Part shown: piece by piece, positions 25,049 to 34,413 of the stretch
Layout: the number at the start of each line of letters is the position of its first letter
How positions within the stretch are numbered: the first letter of the stretch is position 1
From: Arthrobacter_J sp038199985
GTDB lineage: Bacteria; Actinomycetota; Actinomycetes; Actinomycetales; Micrococcaceae
Direction of reading: 5' to 3'
Length of the DNA: 64,000 nt
Assembly (NCBI GenBank): GCA_038199985.1
Contig: JBBPYK010000050.1
Location: 88,093 to 152,092 of the forward strand
The notes under the pieces: generated by a model
Database searches by the model: none
The model's input: the letters and a program-made list of their open reading frames with translations, nothing else
What the model was told of the DNA's origin: nothing
Program-made: the position numbers and the translations under genes

Positions 25049-26481
25049 ATCGGATCGCTCGGACTGGGGTCCACGTTGAGAGACAGCAACGCGTTCTCAA
25101 CGACCTCAGTCAGAGCCGGGTGGATCCAGTATTGACCGCGGGCCATCTCCGCAATAGGAAGACTCTGGGACATCGCCTGAATAAGCGGTTGGATAAGCAT
25201 GGACGCTTCGTGACCCATAATGTGTGCACCCAAGAGCTGTCCCGATTCTTTCTCGGCTATGAGTTTCACAAAACCAGTGTCGTCTTCCATGGCCCAGCCA
25301 TAGGCTGTGGAAGCGTATTCTTGCACAGCGAGGACGGTCTCAACTCCGGTCCTACGCTCGCGTGCCAGCGCTTGGTCTTCCGTTAGTCCAACGGCGGCGA
25401 TCTGTGGGTGCGTGAAAACCGCTGCTGGGACAAAGCGGTGATCACTCGCTCGCAGATCCTGGGGGTGGATGAGGTTGTGGCTGACGATGCGGGCCTCGTG
25501 ATTTGCAACATGTTTAAGTTGATGCTCTGAGCTGATATCGCCCAGCGCCCACAGACCGTCTACGGGCTTCCCTTTGGACAACACACGTTGGTACTGATCC
25601 ACCCGTACGCGTCCGTCCAATTCCTTGTCTATCCCCGCCGTCTCACACGCAAGAGTGTCGCTGTTGGGAACACGCCCTGTTGCCGCAAGTACGAGGTCGA
25701 CCTCGAGGGACTCCTGCCGGTTATCCTGAGTCGATGCAAGTTTTGCGGTCACACTGCCATCCGCATTCTCTTTGATGGACCGAACAACACAGTTAAGTTT
25801 CAAGTCCCACAGCCGCGAAGCTGAATCTGTGAAACGTTCCGTGACGGTTGAGTCTTGGCCGCGCAAAAGAGTGCCAGACCGGTTCACCATAGTGACGCTG
25901 GAGCCCAGCCCGGTAAAGATACCCGCGAACTCGGCGGCAATGTAGCCACCACCGATGATGAGCACACGACGTGGTAGCTCTTCGACGCGCATGACAGTAT
26001 CCGAGGTGTGAACCTGCGGTAGGTCTATGCCGTCAATTGCGGGTTTTACAGCCCGCGATCCGGCGGCCACCACGATGTGTCCAGCCTCAATAATTTTTCC
26101 AGACGCAGTCTCGAGTGTGGTCTGAGACGTAAAGCGCGCGTTCTCTTCATAGAGAGTGACGTTCGCGAGTTCCTCCGCACGGTACTTCCGCCCGCCTTTA
26201 GAAATAGCATCGATGCGCCCGAAAATTCGATCGCGGATATCCGTCCAACGGGTGTTGGTCACGGTGGCATCGATGCCCAGGGCCCTGCCCTCCGTGGCCA
26301 TATGGCCAATTTCAGCTGGATACACAAGCATCTTCGTGGGGATACAGCCCACGTTCAGGCAAGTACCGCCGAAAGTGCCGCCGTCGATGATGGCAACTCT
26401 CTTGTTGTCCCAGTCCTTTGTCACAAGGGAGTTGCCAGATCCAGATCCGATAATTGCAAGGTCGTAGTAAGTCACGCCCAT
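25045..26481 (-). CDS. mtr: Mycothione reductase
   Basis: Flavoprotein disulfide reductase of 478 aa that keeps mycothiol reduced with NADPH. The N-terminal FAD motif is IIGSGSGNSLV, and the redox pair is in GGTCLNVGCIPTKML. The NAD(P) fold is VLIIGGGYIAAEFAG and the interface carries the catalytic His-Glu in HPALTEVVENALL. The GSGSGN pattern and the IPTKM extension separate mycothione reductase from lipoamide or mercuric reductase. It is convergent with the acyl-CoA ligase, with a four-base overlap. Confidence 0.92.
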   Translation of the reverse strand: MGVTYYDLAIIGSGSGNSLVTKDWDNKRVAIIDGGTFGGTCLNVGCIPTKMLVYPAEIGHMATEGRALGIDATVTNTRWTDIRDRIFGRIDAISKGGRKYRAEELANVTLYEENARFTSQTTLETASGKIIEAGHIVVAAGSRAVKPAIDGIDLPQVHTSDTVMRVEELPRRVLIIGGGYIAAEFAGIFTGLGSSVTMVNRSGTLLRGQDSTVTERFTDSASRLWDLKLNCVVRSIKENADGSVTAKLASTQDNRQESLEVDLVLAATGRVPNSDTLACETAGIDKELDGRVRVDQYQRVLSKGKPVDGLWALGDISSEHQLKHVANHEARIVSHNLIHPQDLRASDHRFVPAAVFTHPQIAAVGLTEDQALARERRTGVETVLAVQEYASTAYGWAMEDDTGFVKLIAEKESGQLLGAHIMGHEASMLIQPLIQAMSQSLPIAEMARGQYWIHPALTEVVENALLSLNVDPSPSDPI

Positions 26482-26496
26482 TAGTGTATCGGCCAG

Positions 26497-27780
26497 CTAG
26501 CCGTGTAGGCCGTCCACCACTAACGCCGCAAGCTCAGTAGCTGCTATTCGCGTTGCTGGCCGCAATTTCGCCAGGTCCACTCGGGACCCCTCAGCCAAGT
26601 GCGGATCATATGGCAGGCGCACCACTGTGCTCACTCGGGAACGGAAGTGCTCTTCGATTTCGTCCACATTGACCTTGGTTGCGCTTCCAGCAGACATATT
26701 GATAACCACTATTGCGCTGGAGACCAAATCCGTACGGCCATGGGCTTCCAACCACGACAGAGTTTCCGAGGCCAAACGTGCTTCGTCTACGCTTCCACCA
26801 GAGACCAGAACCACCGAATCAGCCTTATCAAGTGTTCCGTTCATAACAGAGTGAACCATGCCGGTACCTGAATCAGTCAGGACGATTGAGTAGTAGCGTC
26901 CGAGGATGTCCGTAACGGCACGGTAGTCCGAATCATCAAACGCCTGGGCTACTGCTGGGTCGGTATCGGAGGCCAACACGTCAAGTCTGGAACCGTCTCG
27001 GGCAACATAGCTGGACAGCTGCGAGAATGAGTCCACCATAAAGCGGTTTTGAACGAGCTGCCTCGCTGTAAATTCTGCGCGACCTGGCGATCTGTCCGAG
27101 AGCGTTCCACGATCCGGATTCGCATCTAGGGCAATTATTCGGTCTTCACGAATGTCCGCCAGCACCATTCCGAGCAAAGTGGTGACGGTTGTCTTGCCCA
27201 CACCGCCCTTTCTGGAAAGAATCGGCACATAGCGTGTCCGCTCACCCATGCGGTAGCCGACACGGTTCTCTAGCGCACGAGCGATGCGGACTTTATCAGA
27301 ATCTCCAACGTTGATCCGTCCAAAGCTCGCATGGTACAGCCACCGCCGCCAACCACTCACGGGCGGACGTTCGGCACCGGCGAGAAGTCTCTCAGCAGTC
27401 AACGACGACGCAGACTCTGGACCGTCCTCTCTGTCTCTTCGTGCGCTCCGAAGTGCACCCTCGTGCGCCGTATCTTGACTCTCAGCGATCGTCTGAGCGG
27501 GTCCCGTTTCTGCTGAGGTCGTTGCCTCACCGTCGTCCGGCTGCTTTCGTCCAACCGCTAGATCAGAGGCTGTCATCCATATTGGGCTCGTCGGGTCTGC
27601 CGGAGCAGGGTCCACTGTGGCTGGCGGCGTGGAGGACTGCCCGGCGTCGTCTGGACCAGCTTCCGGTGTAGTAGGTTGCTCCGTTGGGAGCGCCGGTGCT
27701 TGGATTACCCGTGCACCCTGAGGCACATCAATATTTTCAGGTGCTCCTGATGGCTCGGTGTCCTTCTTTTCGGCAGGCAT
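26497..27780 (-). CDS. MinD/ParA-like ATPase with long disordered N-terminus
   Basis: 427 aa. The first 135 or so residues are Pro/Ala/Glu/Thr-rich and look disordered. A conserved stretch GWRRWLYHASFGRINVGDS and a P-loop ATPase domain follow. The domain has a deviant Walker A ILSRKGGVGKTTVTTLLG and Walker B-like SIVLTDSGTGM. This layout resembles the EspI/EccI-like MinD proteins associated with type VII secretion, but no WXG100 or ecc gene is in the window. It lies 16 bases beyond the mycothione reductase gene's start, on the same strand. Confidence 0.85.
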   Translation of the reverse strand: MPAEKKDTEPSGAPENIDVPQGARVIQAPALPTEQPTTPEAGPDDAGQSSTPPATVDPAPADPTSPIWMTASDLAVGRKQPDDGEATTSAETGPAQTIAESQDTAHEGALRSARRDREDGPESASSLTAERLLAGAERPPVSGWRRWLYHASFGRINVGDSDKVRIARALENRVGYRMGERTRYVPILSRKGGVGKTTVTTLLGMVLADIREDRIIALDANPDRGTLSDRSPGRAEFTARQLVQNRFMVDSFSQLSSYVARDGSRLDVLASDTDPAVAQAFDDSDYRAVTDILGRYYSIVLTDSGTGMVHSVMNGTLDKADSVVLVSGGSVDEARLASETLSWLEAHGRTDLVSSAIVVINMSAGSATKVNVDEIEEHFRSRVSTVVRLPYDPHLAEGSRVDLAKLRPATRIAATELAALVVDGLHG

Positions 27781-27836
27781 GACCGTCCTTGCTGATAGCT
27801 CTCAAGGCCGACGGCGTCTTCCCGTTAGCCCTCGTT

Positions 27837-27910
27837 TAGCCCCCAGAGTAGCGCACCCAACATCATGCATGTGCGCCACACGTCCGTGGAGTCGGACACA
27901 CTGGGGGCTA
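27837..27910 (-). terminator. Long hairpin after pyruvate carboxylase
   Basis: TAGCCCCCAG (27837-27846) and CTGGGGGCTA (27901-27910) form a perfect 10-base inverted repeat whose outer end touches the pyc stop codon. A nested GTCCG/CGGAC hairpin (27882-27897) lies inside. It probably ends or folds the pyc mRNA. The remaining part of 27781-27911 shows no gene. Confidence 0.5.
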
Positions 27911-27911
27911 G

Positions 27912-30900
27912 CTAGCTAGTGCTGAGTACCAGCAATAGGTCTCCGCCTTGGACCTGAGCCACCTTGGAAACTGCCACTCGATCCACGGTTCCGCCGATGG
28001 GAGCGCTAATCGACGCTTCCATTTTCATGGCCTCGATGGTCGCTACAGTATCGCCGGCCGATACGGAATCACCCGGCTCCACTGTGACAGTAACGGCACC
28101 GGCGAAGGGAGCCGGTACGTGTCCCTGGTCAGCTGGGTCTGCCCTTTCTGCCACAACGGCGTCGCTTTCTACGCTGCGGTCCCGCACCATGACAGGACGC
28201 AACTGCCCGTTGAGCGTGCACATAACGGTGCGCATACCTTTTTCATCGGCCTCGGAGATAGCTCCGAGCGTGGCAATGAGCTTGACACCCTTTTCCAGCT
28301 CGATGACATGCTCGCTACCCTGCTGCAGACCGAAAAGATAGTCGCGGGTCCCCAGAACAGACACGTCACCGTAGGTATCTCGGATCCGCTGGAAATCTGC
28401 GGCTGGGCCAGGGAAAAGCAGCCGGTTGAGTGTGGCGCGCCTCGTCTGTGAATCACCGGACAAAGCTGCCGCGTCCGCATCGTCAATATGCGCATCCCGC
28501 TTCTTGACGGTCCGGCCCTGCAATGCTTTGGTTCGGAACGGTTCGGGCCAGCCTCCTGGAGGATCGCCGAGTTCACCACCTAAGAAACCAATCACCGAGT
28601 CCGGGATGTCGTAGTTCTGGGGGTTCTCCTCGAAGTCCGCAGGATCCACTCTTGAACCAACGAGCTGGAGCGCAAGGTCGCCAACGACCTTCGACGACGG
28701 CGTTACCTTGACCAGCCGTCCGAGCATCCTATCTGCCGCAGAGTACATATCCTCGATGGCCTCGAAATGTTCACCCAGGCCTAGCGCAATAGCCTGCTGG
28801 CGCAGGTTGGAGAGTTGACCACCCGGAATTTCGTGCGTATATACACGGCCCGTGGGGCTGGTCAGTCCTGACTCGAATGGCCCGTACAACTTCCGCACCG
28901 CTTCCCAATATGGTTCAAGGGAAGTCACGGACTCTAGGCTGATTCCGGTGTCCCTGTCCGTGTGCGCCAGGGCTGCGACCAACGCCGAGGCGGGGGGTTG
29001 GCTGGTGGTCCCTGCCAAGCTGGCGCTGGCCACATCGACCGCATCCACGCCGGCGTCCACCGCGGCCAAAAGCGTTGCGAGCTGGCCACCGGTTGTGTCG
29101 TGGGTGTGAAGGTGGACGGGAAGATCGAAGCGTTCGCGAAGTGCCTTGACCAGCTTTGCCGCCGCTGTCGGGCGCAACAGACCAGCCATATCCTTGATTG
29201 CGAGGATGTGAGCGCCGGCGCTGACACATTTGTCCGCAAGTTCCAGGTAGTAATCCAGGGTGTAGAGCTTCTCAGCAGGATCCATCATGTCTGCCGTATA
29301 GCAGAGGGCGACCTCTGCGACGGCAGTACCCGTGGCGCGGACAGCCTTGATGGCAGGTTCCATCTGCGAAACATCGTTGAGGGCATCAAATATCCGGAAG
29401 ATATCAATTCCGGTATCTGCAGCTTCCCGGATGAACGCGTCCGTTACTTCTGTGGGATACGGCGTGTACCCCACAGTGTTGCGACCACGAAGCAGCATTT
29501 GGAGACAAATATTGGGGATCTCTTCACGAAGGGAAGCCAATCGATCCCAGGGATCTTCACCCAGAAAACGAAGGGCGACGTCGTAGGTTGCGCCTCCCCA
29601 CGCTTCAACAGAGAGTAACTGCGGAGTCAACGTGGAAACTGCCGATCCTGCGGCTGCTAGGTCTCGTGTTCGCACTCTGGTGGCCAGCAATGACTGATGC
29701 GCGTCGCGGAACGTCGTGTCGGTGACTGCGACGGCGTGCTGCTTCCTCAGCTCGGCCGCGAACTGCTCGGGGCCTAACTCAAGTAGTCGCTGGCGAGAGC
29801 CTGGAACTGGCTGTGCCGTCGTTGGGGGCAACTTCTCGCTCGGCTCGATCTCCAGAGTTGGCTCGCCATTTGGCTTGTTCACCGTGACGTCCGCTAACCA
29901 AGTCAGTAGCTTCGTTCCGCGGTCGGCTGACACGCGAGCGTCCAGTAGCTCTGGGCGCTCGTCGATGAACGATGTGGCTACGTTACCGGCCACGAATTCA
30001 GGGTCGGCCAGCACAGCCTGGAGAAACGCGATGTTGGTCGAAACACCTCGGATGCGGAACTCGGCGAGTGCCCGTCGTGCCCGAGTGATGGCCGCGGGGT
30101 AATTGCGTCCCCGACAGGTCAGCTTTACCAGCATCGAGTCGAAGTGCGGGCTGATTTCAGCTCCAGCGTAGACGGTACCGCCGTCGAGCCTAACGCCCGC
30201 GCCGCCGGCAGACCGGTAGGCAGTGATCTTGCCGACGTCGGGCCGGAAGCCGTTGGCTGGGTCTTCGGTGGTGATCCTGCACTGGAGGGCGGCTCCCTTG
30301 AGCTGCACAGAATCTTGGCTGAGACCCAGGTCGGCCAGAGATTCTCCGGCTGCGATCCGCAGTTGCGACTGAACCAGGTCGACGTCGGTGACCTCTTCCG
30401 TCACGGTGTGCTCTACCTGGATACGCGGGTTCATCTCGATGAAGACATGCTGTCCAGCACGCTCTCCGACCGTGTCCACAAGAAATTCTACGGTTCCGGC
30501 GTTGACATAGTTCAGTGCTTTCGCGAACTTCACAGCGTCGCGGTAGAGGGCCTGTCTAATGCCTTCGTCCAAATTGGGTGCTGGCGCAATCTCAACGACC
30601 TTCTGGTGCCTGCGCTGCAGAGAGCAATCACGCTCAAAAAGGTGAATGACGTTTCCATCGGCATCTGCCAAAATCTGAACTTCAATGTGACGCGGGCGCA
30701 GGACTGCCTGTTCCAAGAACATGGTCTCGTCACCAAACGCCGTTTTCGCTTCTCGCATGGCTGCGTTCAAGGCTTCAGGAAGTTCTGGGCGGGTATCAAC
30801 CCGGCGCATTCCGCGGCCACCACCACCGGCAACTGCCTTGACGAAGATTGGGAATCCAACCTCATCCGCGGCGGCAAGTAGAGTGTCCACGTCGGCACTG

Positions 30901-31310
30901 GGTGCAGAAGATTTCAGGACGGGTATTCCCGCGTTCTTAGCGGCTTCAAGGGCCTTGACCTTGTTACCTGCTAGTTCCAGCACTTCCGCGTGGGGTCCCA
31001 CGAAGGCAATGCCAGCCGCTTTTGCCGCGCGTGCCAGCTGAGCATTTTCCGAGAGAAACCCGTAGCCAGGGTAAATGGCGTCACAACCCGATTCCAGAGC
31101 CACACGGACGATCTCATCCACATCAAGGTACGCCCGGACCGGGTGCCCTTCTTCGCCGATCAGATACGCTTCATCCGCTTTTTGCCGATGGAACGAGTTC
31201 CGATCCTCATGAGGGAACACCGCAACGGTCTTCGCCCCCACTTCGTGTCCGGCACGGAAGGCCCGGATCGCGATTTCACCGCGGTTGGCTACCAGAATCT
31301 TTGAGAACAT
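27912..31310 (-). CDS. pyc: Pyruvate carboxylase
   Basis: Biotin-dependent anaplerotic enzyme making oxaloacetate from pyruvate, bicarbonate and ATP. The 1132-aa chain has the biotin carboxylase domain (about 1-460: AVAGGGGRGMRRV, FIEMNPRIQVEHTVTEE). The carboxyltransferase domain follows (DTTFRDAHQSLLATRVRT, with metal site and KDMAGLL). The C-terminal biotinyl domain carries the biotin Lys in IEAMKMEAS. AAGGAG lies four bases before the ATG. Full length and uninterrupted. It is a single-chain enzyme, as usual in Actinobacteria. Confidence 0.97.
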   Translation of the reverse strand: MFSKILVANRGEIAIRAFRAGHEVGAKTVAVFPHEDRNSFHRQKADEAYLIGEEGHPVRAYLDVDEIVRVALESGCDAIYPGYGFLSENAQLARAAKAAGIAFVGPHAEVLELAGNKVKALEAAKNAGIPVLKSSAPSADVDTLLAAADEVGFPIFVKAVAGGGGRGMRRVDTRPELPEALNAAMREAKTAFGDETMFLEQAVLRPRHIEVQILADADGNVIHLFERDCSLQRRHQKVVEIAPAPNLDEGIRQALYRDAVKFAKALNYVNAGTVEFLVDTVGERAGQHVFIEMNPRIQVEHTVTEEVTDVDLVQSQLRIAAGESLADLGLSQDSVQLKGAALQCRITTEDPANGFRPDVGKITAYRSAGGAGVRLDGGTVYAGAEISPHFDSMLVKLTCRGRNYPAAITRARRALAEFRIRGVSTNIAFLQAVLADPEFVAGNVATSFIDERPELLDARVSADRGTKLLTWLADVTVNKPNGEPTLEIEPSEKLPPTTAQPVPGSRQRLLELGPEQFAAELRKQHAVAVTDTTFRDAHQSLLATRVRTRDLAAAGSAVSTLTPQLLSVEAWGGATYDVALRFLGEDPWDRLASLREEIPNICLQMLLRGRNTVGYTPYPTEVTDAFIREAADTGIDIFRIFDALNDVSQMEPAIKAVRATGTAVAEVALCYTADMMDPAEKLYTLDYYLELADKCVSAGAHILAIKDMAGLLRPTAAAKLVKALRERFDLPVHLHTHDTTGGQLATLLAAVDAGVDAVDVASASLAGTTSQPPASALVAALAHTDRDTGISLESVTSLEPYWEAVRKLYGPFESGLTSPTGRVYTHEIPGGQLSNLRQQAIALGLGEHFEAIEDMYSAADRMLGRLVKVTPSSKVVGDLALQLVGSRVDPADFEENPQNYDIPDSVIGFLGGELGDPPGGWPEPFRTKALQGRTVKKRDAHIDDADAAALSGDSQTRRATLNRLLFPGPAADFQRIRDTYGDVSVLGTRDYLFGLQQGSEHVIELEKGVKLIATLGAISEADEKGMRTVMCTLNGQLRPVMVRDRSVESDAVVAERADPADQGHVPAPFAGAVTVTVEPGDSVSAGDTVATIEAMKMEASISAPIGGTVDRVAVSKVAQVQGGDLLLVLSTS

Positions 31311-31396
31311 AGCTCTCCTTGAGTGGGGATGTTGGTCAACGGAATCAGACTACAGTTGACCGGCGTTGTTGCCCTAAATGTTGCCTAACATGCGTC

Positions 31397-31452
31397 ATTC
31401 TGCAGTGATCCCGGGGCTAAACGGCAGATTCGGTACCGAAATCACTGCAGAA
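31397..31452. repeat. Nested inverted repeat between pyc and gcvP
   Basis: TTCTGCAGTGAT (31398-31409) and ATCACTGCAGAA (31441-31452) are perfect 12-base complements with a 31-base spacer. A second perfect palindrome, TTCGGTACCGAA (31429-31440), abuts the right arm. It lies within a few bases of the gcvP stop and about 90 bases before the pyc start, so it may terminate gcvP transcription or serve as an operator for pyc. Confidence 0.6.
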
Positions 31453-31455
31453 ATG

Positions 31456-34335
31456 TTACTTGGAGTCGGCCTCGGCAAGTTCCTCCAATGACGGACACGA
31501 GCAGATCAGATTGCGGTCTCCGTAGGCCTGATCGACACGACCTACCGGGGGCCAGTATTTGGCACGCGGATCCACTCCGGCAGGGAAGACCGCATCCTGA
31601 CGGCTGTAGGATCGCTCCCACTCACCAGTCAGGGACTCCGCAGTATGCGGTGAGTTGACCAAGGGATTATCGTCGGCTGGCCAGAGACCGTCCTGAACTG
31701 CTGCTACTTCACGCCGGATCGCCACCATCGCATCAATAAAGCGATCGATTTCTCCGAGATCCTCGGATTCCGTGGGCTCCACCATCAACGTTCCTGCAAC
31801 AGGGAACGACATGGTCGGGGCATGGAAACCGTAGTCAATCAGACGCTTCGCTACGTCGTCCACGCTGACACCACTATCTGCCGTCACCTGCCGCAGGTCG
31901 AGGATGCACTCATGGGCCACAAGACCGTGTGCTCCGCTGTAGAGCACTGGATAGTGTTCCTCCAGGCGCTTGGCGATGTAGTTGGCGGAGAGGATCGCGG
32001 TCTGTGTTGCGCGACGCAGACCGTCTGGTCCCATCATTCTGATGTACGCCCAAGAGATGGGCAGGATCGACGCGGATCCATACGGTGCAGCCGAGATCAG
32101 CCCCACCGGGGAGTCCCCGTCGATGCTCCGTGCTGGCAGGTAAGGTGCCAAATGTTGTCGAACAGCGACCGGCCCGACGCCGGGACCTCCACCACCGTGC
32201 GGTATACAGAACGTCTTGTGGAGGTTCAGATGCGAAACGTCTGCACCGAACTTACCCGGTTGGGCGAGGCCCACCAGCGCGTTCAGGTTGGCACCATCGA
32301 CATAGACCTGACCGCCTGCGTCGTGCACCATGGCACAGATGTTGGAGATTTCTGTTTCGAACACTCCATGCGTCGACGGGTAAGTAATCATGATCGCCGC
32401 GAGATCGTCGCTGTGAACAGTGATCTGACGTTTGAGGTCATCGATGTCCACATTGCCAAAACCATCGGTAGCGACAGCAACAACTTTGAGTCCTGCCATG
32501 ACGGCGGAAGCGGCGTTGGTTCCGTGGGCGCTGCTCGGGATCAGGCAGACGTTGCGCTCTGGCTCTCCCTGGCTGCGGTGGTGCGCCCGAATAGCCAGCA
32601 GGCCCGCCAACTCGCCCTGTGAACCGGCGTTCGGCTGGACCGACACCGCGTCATAGCCAGTAATTTCGGCGAGCCAGTCTTCAAGCTGAGTAGCCATTTC
32701 AACGATACCGACCGTGTCCGATGCCGGTGCGTACGGGTGCAGCCCGGCGAATTCCGGCCACGTGATGGAGGCCATCTCCGCGGTCGCATTGAGCTTCATG
32801 GTGCACGACCCCAGTGGGATCATGCCGCGATCCAGCGCATAGTCTGCATCCGCAAGGCGCCGTAGATAACGCAGCATCTGAGTTTCGGAGTGGTGACTAT
32901 GGAAGACATCGTTGGTGAGGTAATCCGTTGTTCGTGCTGGGATGATCGCAACGTTCCCGACCGCTGGGACAACCTCTGCACCCAATACTTCTGCAATAGC
33001 CGCGAGGTCGGCGTCGTTGGTGGTTTCATCGACGGCAATCTGGATGTGGTCTTTGTCGATCAGACGAATAAGGTAGCCAGCCTCATGCGCCGCCGCAACA
33101 CGTTCCGCTGCGCTGTGGCCACTGATGCTGTTGACCTTGATGCGGACGGTATCGAAATACCTGTCATGGACGACATCGTGTCCACCTGCCGTTGCAGCTG
33201 CAGCCACGGACGCCGCGTATCCAGCGGTTCGATGCGCTATTGCCTTCAAGCCAGCTGGACCGTGATAAACGGCGTACATACCTGCCATCACTGCCAGTAG
33301 CACCTGTGCGGTACAGATGTTGGATGTCGCCTTTTCGCGGCGAATGTGCTGTTCGCGGGTTTGCAGCGCGAGTCGGTACGCTTGCGCACCATTGGCGTCC
33401 TTCGACACACCAACGAGACGACCTGGAAGTGATCGTTCCAATCCCTTCCTCACCGCCATGTAGCCAGCGTGGGGCCCACCGAACCCCATGGGAACACCGA
33501 AACGCTGCGAGGTGCCCACAGCGACGTCGGCGCCCAGAGTGCCCGGGGCCTCGAGTAGGGTCAACGCCAGCAGATCTGCCGCCACTGCCACCTGTGCGCC
33601 ACGTTCTTTGATGGAATCAATCAACGGCCGAAGATCTCGGACCCGGCCGGAATCGCCCGGGTACTGGACCAGCGCCGCATAGAAATCGATCTCGGGCAGA
33701 CCGGTGTCAAAGTCATGGACGAGAATGGGCAGCTTCAAGGCCTCCGCACGGGTGCGAATGACAGCCAATGTCTGCGGAAGAACGTCTGCATCCACAACGA
33801 AAGCCGCTTCGGGCTTTGCCTTGCGATTGGTCCGGCGTAATAAGGTCATGGCTTCTGCTGCCGCCGTCGCTTCGTCCAGAAGAGACGCGTTAGCGATTTC
33901 CATCCCGGACAAGTCCGCTACTACGGTCTGGAAGTTCAAAAGAGCTTCCAACCGTCCCTGCGAAATTTCGGGCTGATACGGGGTGTACGCCGTGTACCAG
34001 GCAGGGCTCTCCAAGACATTGCGTTGGATGACCCCTGGCGTAAAGGTGCCGTAGTATCCCTGACCCAAAAGCGACTTCCGGACAGTGTTTTTATCGGCCA
34101 GTCCTCGTAGTTCGGCGAGCATTGCTTCTTCCGACGCAGCCGCGGGAAGCTTCATCGCTTCCGTTGATTGGATGGTCGGAGGCAACGCGGCCTCGCATAG
34201 AGCATCCAGTGAGTCGAATCCAAGGGTGCTCAACATATGATGAAGGTGGGGTTCTGTTGAAACCCCGATGTGTCGGTCACTGAAAGGTGCCGGCGTGTTG
34301 CCGTTAGGCTCGTTATGTGTCAAAGCGTTCTCCAA
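31456..34335 (-). CDS. gcvP: Glycine dehydrogenase (decarboxylating), P protein
   Basis: PLP-dependent enzyme decarboxylating glycine and passing the aminomethyl group to the lipoyl arm of GcvH. The 959-aa fused alpha/beta form contains the N-terminal half with SLLGQGYYGT and the catalytic half with HLNLHKTFCIPHGGGGPG. That region supplies the PLP Lys and glycine-rich loop. GcvH is encoded 3.5 kb away, but gcvT is not in the window. It is divergent from a ParA-like gene across about 78 bases, too short to hold a glycine riboswitch. Confidence 0.97.
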   Translation of the reverse strand: MENALTHNEPNGNTPAPFSDRHIGVSTEPHLHHMLSTLGFDSLDALCEAALPPTIQSTEAMKLPAAASEEAMLAELRGLADKNTVRKSLLGQGYYGTFTPGVIQRNVLESPAWYTAYTPYQPEISQGRLEALLNFQTVVADLSGMEIANASLLDEATAAAEAMTLLRRTNRKAKPEAAFVVDADVLPQTLAVIRTRAEALKLPILVHDFDTGLPEIDFYAALVQYPGDSGRVRDLRPLIDSIKERGAQVAVAADLLALTLLEAPGTLGADVAVGTSQRFGVPMGFGGPHAGYMAVRKGLERSLPGRLVGVSKDANGAQAYRLALQTREQHIRREKATSNICTAQVLLAVMAGMYAVYHGPAGLKAIAHRTAGYAASVAAAATAGGHDVVHDRYFDTVRIKVNSISGHSAAERVAAAHEAGYLIRLIDKDHIQIAVDETTNDADLAAIAEVLGAEVVPAVGNVAIIPARTTDYLTNDVFHSHHSETQMLRYLRRLADADYALDRGMIPLGSCTMKLNATAEMASITWPEFAGLHPYAPASDTVGIVEMATQLEDWLAEITGYDAVSVQPNAGSQGELAGLLAIRAHHRSQGEPERNVCLIPSSAHGTNAASAVMAGLKVVAVATDGFGNVDIDDLKRQITVHSDDLAAIMITYPSTHGVFETEISNICAMVHDAGGQVYVDGANLNALVGLAQPGKFGADVSHLNLHKTFCIPHGGGGPGVGPVAVRQHLAPYLPARSIDGDSPVGLISAAPYGSASILPISWAYIRMMGPDGLRRATQTAILSANYIAKRLEEHYPVLYSGAHGLVAHECILDLRQVTADSGVSVDDVAKRLIDYGFHAPTMSFPVAGTLMVEPTESEDLGEIDRFIDAMVAIRREVAAVQDGLWPADDNPLVNSPHTAESLTGEWERSYSRQDAVFPAGVDPRAKYWPPVGRVDQAYGDRNLICSCPSLEELAEADSK

Positions 34336-34413
34336 GTCGCGAACATTCCATGCGCCAGTCTACTGGGATGAAATGACCGCGGTTACTAGACATGTTAGGT
34401 ATTGGTTCTTCTC

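Noticed and set aside
28962..29618. 218-codon plus-strand open frame inside pyc
   Set aside because: Antisense to the intact carboxyltransferase domain; no motif and Cys/Arg-rich composition typical of shadows.
31822..32622. 266-codon plus-strand open frame inside gcvP
   Set aside because: It is fully antisense to an intact, motif-rich gcvP and has no recognisable domain; a high-GC shadow.
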